Below, one piece after another: positions 45,343-54,187 of a stretch of DNA of 64,000 nucleotides. The notes below the pieces were generated by a model. It was given only the letters and a program-made list of their open reading frames with translations. It had not been told where the DNA came from and did not search any database. The position numbers and the translations under genes are program-made. Origin of the DNA: Desulfonatronovibrio magnus (lineage in GTDB: Bacteria; Desulfobacterota; Desulfovibrionia; Desulfovibrionales; Desulfonatronovibrionaceae); contig NZ_KN882178.1 in NCBI RefSeq assembly GCF_000934755.1, positions 88,260 to 152,259 of the forward strand. Direction: 5' to 3'. The stretch's first letter is position 1. The number at the start of each line of letters is the position of its first letter.

Positions 45343-45632
45343 CGAGATTTCCTCTTGCGTATTAAAGCGGTGTGATATTCTTTTTTTGAACTGGGTGTTC
45401 GAAGACTTATGTAAGGCAAAGAGAAGATTAAGGCAAAGAAAATTTGAACCGCCCGTTCGAAGATTTACCTCGAAGATTTACCCTATCAGGGTAGGCCGCT
45501 TTGTCAAAACTTGCAATCACTGTTTGTCTTTAAATCCATTAATGTCATTGCTCAGGATGGCATGACGATGCAAATGAATTCATGCATCCCTCTGTGCCAA
45601 TGAACCTGAACCTTTTAGTAATGGAGTCAGCC

Positions 45633-45719
45633 ATGTTTAAAAAGCTTGCCTTGTTTTTTATCGCTATTATGTTTGCTTTGTCGGTTGGTATGATACATGA
45701 AGATTATGTAATAACTTGA
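45633..45719 (+). CDS. Small hydrophobic peptide, 28 residues
   Basis: ATG 45633 with GGAG six bases upstream starts MFKKLALFFIAIMFALSVG and ends HEDYVIT. It is a single membrane-spanning or signal-like peptide with a positive N-terminus. No cysteine, so not an entericidin lipoprotein. It precedes another small membrane-protein gene by 59 bp. Real-gene status is supported by the start signal only. Confidence 0.45.
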   Translation: MFKKLALFFIAIMFALSVGMIHEDYVIT

Positions 45720-45778
45720 TAGCAACACCTAAGAGTAACTTTTATCCTAAATTTAGCAACGGAATAAGGAGTGGAGAG

Positions 45779-45961
45779 ATGTCTCAAAAGACCACGATTC
45801 AGAAGCATGCGTTTGTATCAATATTTGGCCTCGGAATTTGTGTCGGCGCCTTGAGTACGGTTGTCTCTCTTCCCGCGCTGGTTATATTTAGTGTTGGTAT
45901 AGGCATTATGCTCGGAGGAATTTTTAACGCCCTCTATATCCTCGCTGAAAGAGTCAAATGA
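45779..45961 (+). CDS. Small two-helix membrane protein, 60 residues
   Basis: Starts MSQKTTIQKHAF after AAGGAGTGGAG; two hydrophobic segments (about 12-29 and 32-52) rich in Gly and Val end with ALYILAERVK. The frame opens 63 bases earlier but lacks a signal there. Its stop overlaps the ATG of the truncated acetyltransferase copy (ATGA, 45958-45961), which suggests that an intact operon once existed. Function unknown. Confidence 0.6.
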   Translation: MSQKTTIQKHAFVSIFGLGICVGALSTVVSLPALVIFSVGIGIMLGGIFNALYILAERVK

Positions 45962-46119
45962 CAGAAGTTGAAATAAGCAACCCGGAAACTGAAGAGCTCA
46001 GGGATCTGAGGGATGAGGATTATGGAGCCATAACTGCCCTTGCCAGGATTTCTTTTCCCGTTTCCCAGTCCAGTCGGAGTGTTTGGTTACCGGGTTTCAC
46101 AGAGATGATGGAGCAGTAG
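45958..46119 (+). pseudogene. Truncated duplicate of the GNAT-membrane fusion gene
   Basis: The first 37 codons (MTEVEISNPETEELRDLR up to FPVSQS) match the start of the gene at 61051 with three amino-acid differences (I4V, S9P, N19D) and nearly identical DNA. Matching stops at about 46076, after CCCAGTCCAG, and the frame then reads unrelated sequence to a TAG at 46117-46119. This is a 5' fragment left by duplication and deletion. Confidence 0.88.
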
Positions 46120-46909
46120 TTCTGGCTGTACCAGATAGCAATTTACATAACGGGGCTCGCCTTGCATAAATGTCATACTCCCCTCTGCGTCATACTCCCC
46201 TTTGCGTCATACCCCTTCGCTTTGCGCCAGTTTTGCCACCAGTAATAATGGGCATTGGGATCCTGACAACGTCCATGTGTAGGCATAGTCCCGTTCAATT
46301 ATTTTGGAGACTGCCGGAATAAAAATTGATAATCCTGGCAGCTTTGGACTTCTGCAAGTAAATGCTCGCAGTCTTACCTTGTCTATACACTATATACAGG
46401 TCCAATTTTTTTGGATTCTTTTGGTTTCAAGTGGTTTAGCTAAGACCATAGGCTGACCTCTTTTTAATCTATATGGGATTTCCCTTTTCGTATATCCAGT
46501 GACCCTTTTCTTAGCACGCTCCCATTATACTCTATGTTTCTTCTGAATAACCCCCAGAAAATAAACCGAAATTTTATTTTTTAGATCTTGCGAGCAGATA
46601 TTTCAAAGTGCACCTCACACATCTAAGTTAAATCCGACAGGAATCCTCAAATCATTACAAGCAATTACTGAGCGTCAAGCTTTGTTGACACTTATCAAAA
46701 ACTGTCAATTTTGATTGCAACCATCGCTACTAAAAGAATTCAGGGTACTATTAAGCCTTCCCCTGTCAACTTTTGTTGACAGGCAATTTTTGGAACCAAA
46801 TTTAGTTAGTACTTAATTAAATATCTCATAACCATATTCCGTAATAGCCTTCCCGCATCTGAACTTTAGTTCTCAATGTGCCTGGCACAGTAAGTGCTGA
46901 ACAAAGTGC
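46120..46909. other. 790-bp non-coding stretch
   Basis: No credible gene. Contains a three-unit tandem of about 17 bp beginning GTCATACTCCCC (46169-46215) and, at about 46325-46385, a segment GGCAGCTTTGGACTTCTGCA similar to one at 51860-51920. The rest is AT-rich. Confidence 0.6.
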
Positions 46910-47290
46910 ATGATCAACAAAACCATTCTTCTTGTGGATGACGAGCCTGATTTCCGTTTTTCCATGAGCCTTATTCTCAAGGGGCATGGATTCACGACTG
47001 TTGAAGCTGGAAACGGGATTGAGGCTCTGGAAAAGTTAGCTGTTTTAGAAAAACAGGAATGCCCTGTTGACCTTATAATTACGGATTTAAGAATGCCTGA
47101 AATGGATGGTCTTGAACTTCTTAAAAATCTTATAGAACAAAAAGCTAAAGCAAAGTTGTTAATCATAACCGGCTACGGTGAAAGAGAAACTATCAAAAAG
47201 CTTACTCAAATGGGACTCAGTACAATTATCAATAAACCATTCAGCGCTGATATCTTGATCAGTAATGTAAAATCGCTTTTAAGTGAGTAA
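46910..47290 (+). CDS. Stand-alone response-regulator receiver protein
   Basis: A 126-residue CheY-like receiver domain with no output domain. Acid pocket DDE (10-12), phosphorylation site in LIITDLRMPEMDG (Asp near 59), conserved Thr in IITGYGE and Lys in INKPF. No histidine kinase is adjacent; the chemoreceptor and CheW genes follow downstream across a palindromic element, so a chemotaxis or signalling link is possible. No strong Shine-Dalgarno before the ATG. Confidence 0.88.
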   Translation: MINKTILLVDDEPDFRFSMSLILKGHGFTTVEAGNGIEALEKLAVLEKQECPVDLIITDLRMPEMDGLELLKNLIEQKAKAKLLIITGYGERETIKKLTQMGLSTIINKPFSADILISNVKSLLSE

Positions 47291-47314
47291 ATTTAGATCG
47301 ACCATTTAAGTTTT

Positions 47315-47454
47315 GTAACAGTTTAGCCATTTGCATGTGGCACGGGGACTGGCTCACCCAGCCCTTGTTTTATTAAGTCTGTGTTTTACATCAACAAAAA
47401 ACAAGGGCTGGGGTGCCTGTCCCCTGCTTTCCTTAGAAAAGGGCTAAACTATTA
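47315..47454. repeat. Palindromic element A, copy 3
   Basis: TAACAGTTTAGCC at the left and GGGCTAAACTATTA at the right; inner arms CAGCCCTTGTTTT/AAACAAGGGCTGGG; GGGGACTGG and GTGCCTGTCCCC. It sits between the receiver and chemoreceptor genes. Confidence 0.85.
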
Positions 47455-47517
47455 CTAAGTTTTTTTAAGGCAATAGCAGTTTTTTATTTTCAAAATGCAG
47501 CAGGAGGAGGAAAACAG

Positions 47518-49569
47518 ATGAAAAACATCAAGTTAGGCGTCAAGTTGCTGGGCGGATTTGTTATTGTCGCCCTTATCGTGCTTATTGTGGGTTTTTTTGG
47601 CTGGAGAGGCGCCAACAGTCTGTCAGGACATATTGAGTACGTTGGCACTGTAAACCTGCCAAGTGTCCAGGTGCTTATGGAAATTGAAAAAGACTATGAG
47701 TCCCTGCGAGTGGCACAAAGGACTCTTCTTATTCCCGGGCTTGGTCAGGCTGAGATGGAAAGACAGCAGGGCATCCTGAACAGACTTAGAAGTGATATAG
47801 CTGCGCTCAGAGAACAATTTGAGGCTTTACCTGCCACTTCTGAAGAAAGAGCGCTGTGGCGCCAGACAGTCGCAGCTATTGATGAATGGAGAAGGGTCAA
47901 TGACGAGTTTATCGAGAGATCCAGGCAGCTCATGCGAACCGGCATTGACAATCCTGCTCAGCTGAGAGCCAACTTTGAACAGTTTAGAGCTGATCACTAC
48001 GCCCTTATGGGTGATGTATACGGCTTGATAACGAGAGGCGAACGCTTTGAAGGCGGAACCGATCCCACTGCGTGCAATTTTGGCAGGTGGCTGGCTACTT
48101 TCCGCACTGAAAACCCAAGGCTTCTTGAAATCCTGCGTCAGATGCCTGCTTCTCATGATCCTTTTCACCACTCCATTGCCGAAATTAGAAGCTATGTACA
48201 GGCCGACAATATCGATTCAGCAAATCAGGTTCTGGAGGATGTAACTCTGCCCATGGCCGACCAGACTTTTGCCAGATTTTATGAACTTCTCGCTGTAGCT
48301 CAGGAGGCTGAAAACTTATTTGACAATATGACAGAAATGGCCATGGTTGAAGTAAGGGAACGTCAGGCTGAAGCTTTACGTTTTCTTAGCCAGGTTCTGG
48401 AAATAAATGTTACCGGAGCAGCTGCTGCTGTGGAAGAAGCCCAGACTGATGCAGCTCAGGCCCAGGTTATTGCCATGGCTGGCATGGCCATAGGTGTGGT
48501 CCTGGCCTTAATGCTTGGTGTAATCCTGACCAGAGCCATAACTACCCCGGTAGCCAAGGGTGTTAATTTCTCCAAGGATATGTCTGACGGAAACCTGACT
48601 GCTCAATTAGATGTAGTCCAGAAGGATGAAATTGGTATCCTGGCCTCATCCATGCAACGCATGCGCGACAAGCTCAAAGATGTTGTTGTGGAGGTCAAGT
48701 CAGCCTCTGAAAATGTAGCAGCGGGTAGCGAAGAACTGTCAGCATCATCAGAGGAAATGTCTCAGGGCGCTACTGAACAGGCTGCTTCCGTGGAGGAAGT
48801 ATCCTCAAGCATGGAGCAGATGGCAGCCAATATCAAGCAGAATACAGACAACGCTGCTCAGACTGAAAAGATTGCCATTCAGGCATCCAGAGATGCAGAA
48901 GAAGGCGGCAAGGTAGTTTTTCAGGCTGTTGATGCCATGAAGCAGATAGCTGACAAAATCTCAATAATTGAAGAAATTGCCAGACAGACCAATCTCCTGG
49001 CCCTGAATGCAGCCATTGAAGCTGCCCGGGCAGGAGAGGCAGGCAAGGGCTTTGCAGTTGTTGCGTCAGAAGTGAGAAAACTGGCAGAAAGAAGCCAGAC
49101 CGCTGCCGCTGAAATTATTGATCTTTCGGGATCAAGTGTTGAAGTTGCTGAAAAAGCTGGAGACATGCTCAGGAAGATAGTTCCTGATATTCAGAAAACA
49201 GCTGAACTGGTCCAGGAGATAGCTGCGGCCAGCCGGGAGCAGAATTCTGGTGTTGAGCAGATCAACCAGGCCATCCAGCAGCTGGATCAGGTTATTCAAC
49301 AGAACGCTTCTGCTGCTGAGGAAATGTCCTCCACTGCAGAAGAACTGTCCAGTCAGGCTGAGCAGCTCCAGGCAACCATGGCCTTTTTCAGGGTGGGTGA
49401 TGATGCCGGTTTCAGCGGCCCCAGAATGCGTAAGGTTACTGTAAAGAATCAAGGCTCAAAGCAGGCAGCTCCCAAAAAGGCCCTTTATAATGAAAAAGGT
49501 AAAAAGGAAGGCCGTTTTGCCCTGAATATGGGTTCTGACGATCTTGATAAGGATTTTGAAAAGTTCTGA
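47518..49569 (+). CDS. Methyl-accepting chemotaxis protein with periplasmic CZB-like domain
   Basis: A 683-residue chemoreceptor. Membrane helix 1 at about 10-28; periplasmic helical sensor 30-316; helix 2 at about 317-340; HAMP 341-395; signalling domain with the hairpin [23 protein letters not shown] near 485-505; methylation helices on either side. The sensor contains His160, CNFGRWL with Cys186, and HDPFHH (His213, His217), the residue pattern of chemoreceptor zinc-binding (CZB) domains, which are more often cytoplasmic. Strong AGGAGGAGG ribosome site. cheW follows after a hairpin. Confidence 0.92.
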   Translation: MKNIKLGVKLLGGFVIVALIVLIVGFFGWRGANSLSGHIEYVGTVNLPSVQVLMEIEKDYESLRVAQRTLLIPGLGQAEMERQQGILNRLRSDIAALREQFEALPATSEERALWRQTVAAIDEWRRVNDEFIERSRQLMRTGIDNPAQLRANFEQFRADHYALMGDVYGLITRGERFEGGTDPTACNFGRWLATFRTENPRLLEILRQMPASHDPFHHSIAEIRSYVQADNIDSANQVLEDVTLPMADQTFARFYELLAVAQEAENLFDNMTEMAMVEVRERQAEALRFLSQVLEINVTGAAAAVEEAQTDAAQAQVIAMAGMAIGVVLALMLGVILTRAITTPVAKGVNFSKDMSDGNLTAQLDVVQKDEIGILASSMQRMRDKLKDVVVEVKSASENVAAGSEELSASSEEMSQGATEQAASVEEVSSSMEQMAANIKQNTDNAAQTEKIAIQASRDAEEGGKVVFQAVDAMKQIADKISIIEEIARQTNLLALNAAIEAARAGEAGKGFAVVASEVRKLAERSQTAAAEIIDLSGSSVEVAEKAGDMLRKIVPDIQKTAELVQEIAAASREQNSGVEQINQAIQQLDQVIQQNASAAEEMSSTAEELSSQAEQLQATMAFFRVGDDAGFSGPRMRKVTVKNQGSKQAAPKKALYNEKGKKEGRFALNMGSDDLDKDFEKF

Positions 49570-49577
49570 TTCTGACG

Positions 49578-49613
49578 ATAGGGTCATGGGCTCTATAAAC
49601 AGCCCATGGCCCT
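49578..49613 (+). terminator. Hairpin after the chemoreceptor gene
   Basis: GGTCATGGGCT-ctataaac-AGCCCATGGCC, 11-bp stem with one G-T pair. No clear T run, so it may attenuate rather than stop transcription before cheW. Confidence 0.6.
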
Positions 49614-49681
49614 TGAAATCATGTAAAAAAGCTTTGCAGAAATCATTCAGACCTTAATTCAATTCAGAGATAGGAGTCATC

Positions 49682-50209
49682 ATGGCTGAAAAACAAAAAA
49701 AGGCAATAGCTGCCAATCAATATCTGACCTTTACCCTGGCAAAAGAGCTTTATGCCATTGATATTGCCAATGTCTGGGAAATTCTGGACTATACTCCGAT
49801 TACGAGAGTGCCCAGAACACCAGAGTTTCTTTTGGGCATCATCAATTTGCGGGGAAGGGCGGTTCCAGTGGCGGATTTAAGGCTTAAGTTCGGACTTCCA
49901 AAGACCGAACGGACAGTAAACACATGCATTATTATTACAGAAGTTCAGTTTGAAGGCGAATCAACCATTATGGGCGCCTTAGCAGATTCGGTTCAGGAGG
50001 TCTTTGAGATCGAAGAAAAGAATATTGAGCCTCCTCCCAAAATTGGCACAAAAATCAACATTGAGTTTATTCAGGGTATGGGCAAGCAGGATGATCGGTT
50101 TATCATTATCATAGATGTAAACAAGGTCTTTTCCTCAGAGGAACTGGCCATTGTCCAGGATGTGGACCTTAAAGAAAAGGTAAACACGGCTGAAACCAAT
50201 CAAATTTAA
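49682..50209 (+). CDS. cheW: CheW chemotaxis coupling protein
   Basis: A 175-residue CheW with YLTFTLAKELYAIDIANVWEI at the start of the domain, GIINLRGRAVPVADLRLKFG in the centre, and FIQGMGKQDDRFIIIIDVNKVF near the end. Couples receptors to CheA. The receptor gene is directly upstream. No CheA is in the window. AGGAG lies before the ATG. Confidence 0.94.
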   Translation: MAEKQKKAIAANQYLTFTLAKELYAIDIANVWEILDYTPITRVPRTPEFLLGIINLRGRAVPVADLRLKFGLPKTERTVNTCIIITEVQFEGESTIMGALADSVQEVFEIEEKNIEPPPKIGTKINIEFIQGMGKQDDRFIIIIDVNKVFSSEELAIVQDVDLKEKVNTAETNQI

Positions 50210-50229
50210 GTTCAATAAAAAGCAGAATC

Positions 50230-50265
50230 CACCCGGCCGGTGACCTTGCATATCCCGGCCGGGAA
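50230..50265 (+). terminator. Terminator-like hairpin after cheW
   Basis: CACCCGGCCGG-tgaccttgcatat-CCCGGCCGGGA, GC-rich 9-10-bp stem 20 bp past the stop codon. Few T residues follow. Confidence 0.65.
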
Positions 50266-50508
50266 TTGATACCAATAACGCATATTATGTATACAGAGCG
50301 CTATCTGCCTTTAGTATGACATTCAATGCAATAGGTTCAATCATCAAGGTGAAGATAACTTCATTACTGGGCGAAAGGCTGGTTCATTCGTCTGAATCTG
50401 CTTCCAGGATATGGGCATTGGTATGTTTGAGAAAGATATCTTCACAATTTTTCTCGTGATAAATGGAAAAGAAAATATTGCGTAGACGGAAAAAGGAGAG
50501 CCGCCCTG

Positions 50509-50935
50509 GCGCTTACAAGTAACTAGAATCGTTTTGCTAACAAAATCAGACGGTTACAATTCTCATATTTTTACGATTTTTGCTTATGATTGATGCACAT
50601 TTGCCTGAAAAATTCCGTCAAAGATGGGAACTTTGCACTTGGCACAGCTTCCTGCCCGGAGGCTTACAGCCCGGAGGGGGACTGTCCCTCGCTGTGTAGA
50701 TTTTTTCATCAAAGCAAATTTCTTCCAGGAACCAATGCAGCATCAATCTTTTTTATAGTACCTCGCGGGGACTGTCCCAATTTCCAGAAAAGTGACAGAC
50801 TCGTAAAGTTACTCACAGGTTCGGTCCTGGTCCGCCCAGGTGAAGAGCTTCTAAGTAACTAAAACCAAATTAGCAATAAATTCACAGCATTATGGTTTTA
50901 CCATACAGATTGCTTCGGTCACTTAGGCTCCCTGT
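50509..50935 (+). repeat. Mosaic module B copy 2 joined to a partial module C
   Basis: 50509-50851 matches 23085-23395 with an extra hairpin CTGCCCGGAGGC...GCCCGGAGGGGG. The core motif in reverse is at 50808-50827. It then enters inverted module C (50847-50935), which is cut off where the remnant gene below begins. The part before (50266-50508) has no gene. Confidence 0.87.
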
Positions 50936-51090
50936 CTCCCAGAGCTGCTGAGCCAGCGGCCATGCTTCGGGGCAGGCACAATATCCGTCCCTGGCGCTGC
51001 CATCATCCTCACTCCAGTCAAAATATATTTCTTGTAACTTCCCCACAAAGCAGGGTATGTCCAACTAAGGGCAGAACTCTGGCCTGTTTC
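50936..51090 (-). pseudogene. Gene remnant truncated by a repeat, function unknown
   Basis: On the minus strand a coherent protein-like stretch reads VELRNRPEFCP, a stop, then LDIPCFVGKLQEIYFDW and SEDDGSARDGYCACPEAWPL. The composition (Cys, Trp, Asp clusters) is that of a real protein rather than a shadow frame. It breaks at 50936 where repeat module C begins. No family is recognised. Confidence 0.4.
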
Positions 51091-51271
51091 GCAATTCAAC
51101 ACCCTGGACCACAAGCTAAAATGCCAACTGCTGCCAACCTTGTTGGCGCAAACTTAAAAGTCAGTTCTGTTGGCAATGTTGGTAATATGCTGATATTTAA
51201 AGGTTTTATTGTATGGCATAGATAGTGCTTAATAATTGAGAAATATCAACACTCAACCATGGAGGAACTTC

Positions 51272-51718
51272 ATGAGAAAAATGTAAATAAAGCTTTTCAC
51301 AACAGCGGCTTTGGCATGCATGCTCTGCCTGACCGGACTGATCATGTCCGGCGAAGCCCAGGCCCAGAGATTCGTTGACAATGGGGACGGGACGGTGACG
51401 GATACAGTGACCAACCTAATGTGGACCAAGGATGCCAACCCGTTCGGCAAATTGAATTGGCATGACGCCATGTCCAGATGCAGTTCTTTCAGCATCTCCG
51501 GTATTGGCGGCTGGCGGCTGCCGAGCATGGATGAGCTCCTGTCTTTATCCTCTGCAATGCAAGGCGGACATCCCTTTACCGGGATCCAGTCGTCCTTCTA
51601 CTGGTCCAGTACGACCAACGCGGACGTCGCTTGGGGAGTGCCCATGTACACCAGCTTCATGATCACTTCCAGCAAGACCGACACCCTACCCGTGTGGCCG
51701 GTCCGCGCCGGACAGTGA
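51272..51718 (+). pseudogene. Secreted DUF1566-type protein with a stop codon in its signal peptide
   Basis: ATG 51272 follows GGAGGA. The frame reads MRKM, then TAA at 51284-51286, then IKLFTTAALACMLCLTGLIM and EAQAQRFVDNGDG. Without the stop this is a normal signal peptide followed by a DUF1566-type domain (GTVTDTVTNLMWTKDAN, WHDAMSRC, GWRLPSMDELLSL, FYWSST, WPVRAGQ), which occurs in exported and cell-surface proteins. In-frame ATG 51311 could still start a protein with a short hydrophobic leader. The domain is one unit of about 115 residues. Confidence 0.75.
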
Positions 51719-51798
51719 TGTAGCTTTGGATCTTTGGCCTTTAGGAACACTTGGCAGTTCAACACTTTTACACTGACTTCACCACAAGGGGATTCGAA

Positions 51799-51843
51799 AT
51801 GAAAAAACTATTCCTGACCACCTTCCTGGCCCATGATTTCTGA
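51799..51843 (+). pseudogene. Signal-peptide stub of a lost exported protein
   Basis: MKKLFLTTFLAHDF then stop. It looks like the first ten residues of a signal peptide interrupted by unrelated sequence. The 51844-51920 stretch that follows shares segments with about 57893-57930 (TCTGGCAAAAGAAAGCTTGACAA type) and 46325-46385. 51921-52159 shows no gene. Confidence 0.4.
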
Positions 51844-52159
51844 AGACTGGCAAAAGAAGGCTTGACAATTCAGGCAGTTTTGGACTTCAGTAAGTGAATG
51901 CTAGTAGTCTTGACCCTGCCGTGTCATTTTTCCCGCTCCAAAAAAATATGTCCTCATTCGAGTAATTGTTGCTTTCAGCGACAGAGTATTTTATCCAAAA
52001 AAAACGATCAGACATCAAAACATAGTTGTTTTCTCCAGCAGAGTCATTTTTTAATCATTATGGAGTTGAGTATGCCCCGACCTTCATGGAATAAGCCCAC
52101 CCCAATCAGTTTTTCAGGTCATCAAAGTATCCTATCGTTATCATTGCCATAGATAAAAC

Positions 52160-52777
52160 ATGACTACAACAAATAAACATTGGAACAAGATATTCTGTAC
52201 CACAATTGAGTCAGAATTGGGTTGGTATGAAAAAGATGTTTCACAGACCTTGAAGTTTCTCAACTCAATTACACTTGCCCAGTCTGCCCGGGTATTCATT
52301 GTAGGAGCTGGAACATCAATGCTGGTTGACGAGCTTATGCTCAGAAACCAGCAGATCATTGTAAACGACATAAGTGACGAAGCCCTGGCAAGACTCAGAG
52401 GTCGAACAGGTCCAAGCAAAAAATTAATATGGTTGCAGCACGATATTTCTAAGCCACTTCCTGAAAATTGCCCTAATGCTGACATATGGATAGACCGTGC
52501 TGTTCTTCATTTCCTGCTTGAAGAGGCAGATATTCAAGGATACTTTGCCAACCTGAAGGCAATAGTCAGGTCCGGAGGCTATGCATTGTTGGCACAGTTT
52601 TCAACTAAAGGTGCTAGGAAGTGTGCGGGACTAGATATCCATTGCTATTCCATCCAAGAAATGACCAAAAGAATGGGACCAGAGTTTGAACTTCTAAAAC
52701 ATGAATACTATACATACATCAACCCCTTCGGTGCCCCCCGTCCTTATATCTATGCACTATACAAGAAAAGTGGCTAA
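52160..52777 (+). CDS. Class I SAM-dependent methyltransferase
   Basis: A 205-residue Rossmann-fold methyltransferase. Motif I ARVFIVGAGTSMLVDEL (about 43-59), acidic end of strand 2 in VNDIS, motif for strand 4 WIDRAVLHFL, and LKAIVRSGGYALLAQF. The opening HWNKIF and LGWYEKD is a lead-in seen in small-molecule methyltransferases of the thiopurine/UbiE-like type. Substrate unknown. Monocistronic; no clear Shine-Dalgarno. Confidence 0.82.
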   Translation: MTTTNKHWNKIFCTTIESELGWYEKDVSQTLKFLNSITLAQSARVFIVGAGTSMLVDELMLRNQQIIVNDISDEALARLRGRTGPSKKLIWLQHDISKPLPENCPNADIWIDRAVLHFLLEEADIQGYFANLKAIVRSGGYALLAQFSTKGARKCAGLDIHCYSIQEMTKRMGPEFELLKHEYYTYINPFGAPRPYIYALYKKSG

Positions 52778-52925
52778 GACGAACTGTACTCGAAACTCTC
52801 ACGAAAGTCATTTTTTTTGAAACTTAAAATAATTCCTACCTATTTGATGATTTCCCTGCAAAAAGTCAGGAAATGAGGCGACTCAGCAAAAAGTATCTTT
52901 ATAACTCTTTGTTTTTACTGTCTCC

Positions 52926-53009
52926 CCTCCGGGGCGTAGGCCCCTATGGGCCGGAGGCTGACCCCTGTCTCCTGACTCCTGCGACTGCAAAAAAAGGTTT
53001 TTGCAGTCG
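52926..53009. terminator. Two hairpins in the methyltransferase-ferredoxin gap
   Basis: 52982-53009 is a near-perfect 12-bp stem CGACTGCAAAAA with TTTTTGCAGTCG. 52926-52957 is a GC-rich CCTCCGGGGC...GGCCGGAGG hairpin. The rest of 52778-53329 shows no gene. Confidence 0.6.
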
Positions 53010-53329
53010 AATCTTTGATCTCATAATAAAAGGCTTGCTGTATATATTGCCTTGCTCATGTGATTACCGCTTTTTCTCCCAAGCACAAAGATTTTTTAGC
53101 CCGATAGTCATCTTTTGGTGACAGTTGTTTATCCGAAAGTCGTTGATCAGTCACTGCGAAACATGGCAGTGGATGTTGACGTGGTGCTGTGCATTGGCTT
53201 TGATCACTCTTATAAACATATGTAGCAATCTTTGAAAAAAATGAAAATACTGCTTGCAATGTTGAAATTATCCCCATAGAGTTTAACTAAAATGTTTTAG
53301 TGTCCAACAAATTAAGTGGGAGGTGTTGA

Positions 53330-54187
53330 ATGCAGGCAGAAAAAATGAGGCGTCGCAGATTCCTGAAAAGGGCTGCAGCATCAGGGGCTTTATTACTATA
53401 TCGGCCCACTTTGGCAGATTCAGGAGCTGCCTCATCACGGCAGTCCGCTTTTCTTTATGACAGCATTAAGTGTATAAATTGCGGGGTTTGCGAAAAGGCC
53501 TGCAAAAGGGTCAATGGCCTTCCAGAGCATGCAAGCGTCATCTATATGAGCCAGAATGCTGCTGAACTTCCAGTGCATATCACCAGGCGCAACTCCTGTA
53601 TGCAGTGCATCAGGCCTGCCTGCGTCAGAGCCTGTCCCACAGGGGCAACTTTTCTCAGGGGTAACGGTCTGGTAAGCTATGATCCTCAAAAATGTGCTGC
53701 TTGTGGATATTGTGTTGATGCCTGTCCCTTTAAACACCCCAAAATGTCCAGAACAGCCTATTTTAACCTGCGTAACGTATGGGTAAACAGGTGCACAAGT
53801 TGTGGGGCCTGTGCCCAGGCATGCCCAGAAGACGCCCTGCACTTCAATTTCAGGGAAGGCATACTGGACATGGCCAAAGAGCGTCTGGTCCAGATTAAAT
53901 CGAACTATGCCCTGCCTGATGCCCAGCTTTACGGGGAAGAAGATCTTAACCTCATCTGGATACTGGCTGGCAGCCCTGACAAATATAATCTGCCCGGCCC
54001 AACCGCAGCCGCTGTGGTAGATACTTCACTTGCATTCTGGAAGGATATTGTCCGCCCGACTACTCTGCTTCTCTCCCTTATGGCCACAGGTGTTCTTGGA
54101 GTGACTTATTTTTTTGCCCGCCGCAACCATCTTAAAGAGCTGGCCAGACTCAAGCAGAGCGAGCAGGAGGAAAATGATGTCAAATAA
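53330..54187 (+). CDS. Tat-exported ferredoxin with four [4Fe-4S] sites and a C-terminal membrane anchor
   Basis: A 285-residue iron-sulfur subunit like FdnH/HybA. The N-terminus MRRRRFLKRAAASGALLLY is a twin-arginine signal. Sixteen cysteines form four clusters: CINCGVCEKAC, CMQCIRPACVRAC, CAACGYCVDAC and CTSCGACAQAC. A single helix near 240-260 (PTTLLLSLMATGVLGVTYFF) anchors it from the periplasmic side. It would pass electrons between a periplasmic partner and the membrane cytochrome b encoded next. No catalytic molybdenum or hydrogenase subunit is present; a decaheme cytochrome gene completes the cluster. GGGAGG lies before the ATG; the stop overlaps the next gene. Confidence 0.9.
   Translation: MQAEKMRRRRFLKRAAASGALLLYRPTLADSGAASSRQSAFLYDSIKCINCGVCEKACKRVNGLPEHASVIYMSQNAAELPVHITRRNSCMQCIRPACVRACPTGATFLRGNGLVSYDPQKCAACGYCVDACPFKHPKMSRTAYFNLRNVWVNRCTSCGACAQACPEDALHFNFREGILDMAKERLVQIKSNYALPDAQLYGEEDLNLIWILAGSPDKYNLPGPTAAAVVDTSLAFWKDIVRPTTLLLSLMATGVLGVTYFFARRNHLKELARLKQSEQEENDVK

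Noticed and set aside
45332..45565. Plus-strand 77-residue frame upstream of vapB-like gene
   Set aside because: Overlaps the antitoxin start on the other strand, and its sequence looks random.
50590..50862. Plus-strand 90-residue frame
   Set aside because: Lies entirely in mosaic module B and is also open in the copy at 23165; this is repeat translation.
51898..52152. Plus-strand 84-residue frame before the methyltransferase
   Set aside because: Low-complexity composition rich in Ser, Cys, Lys and His, no start signal, partly in shared repeat sequence.
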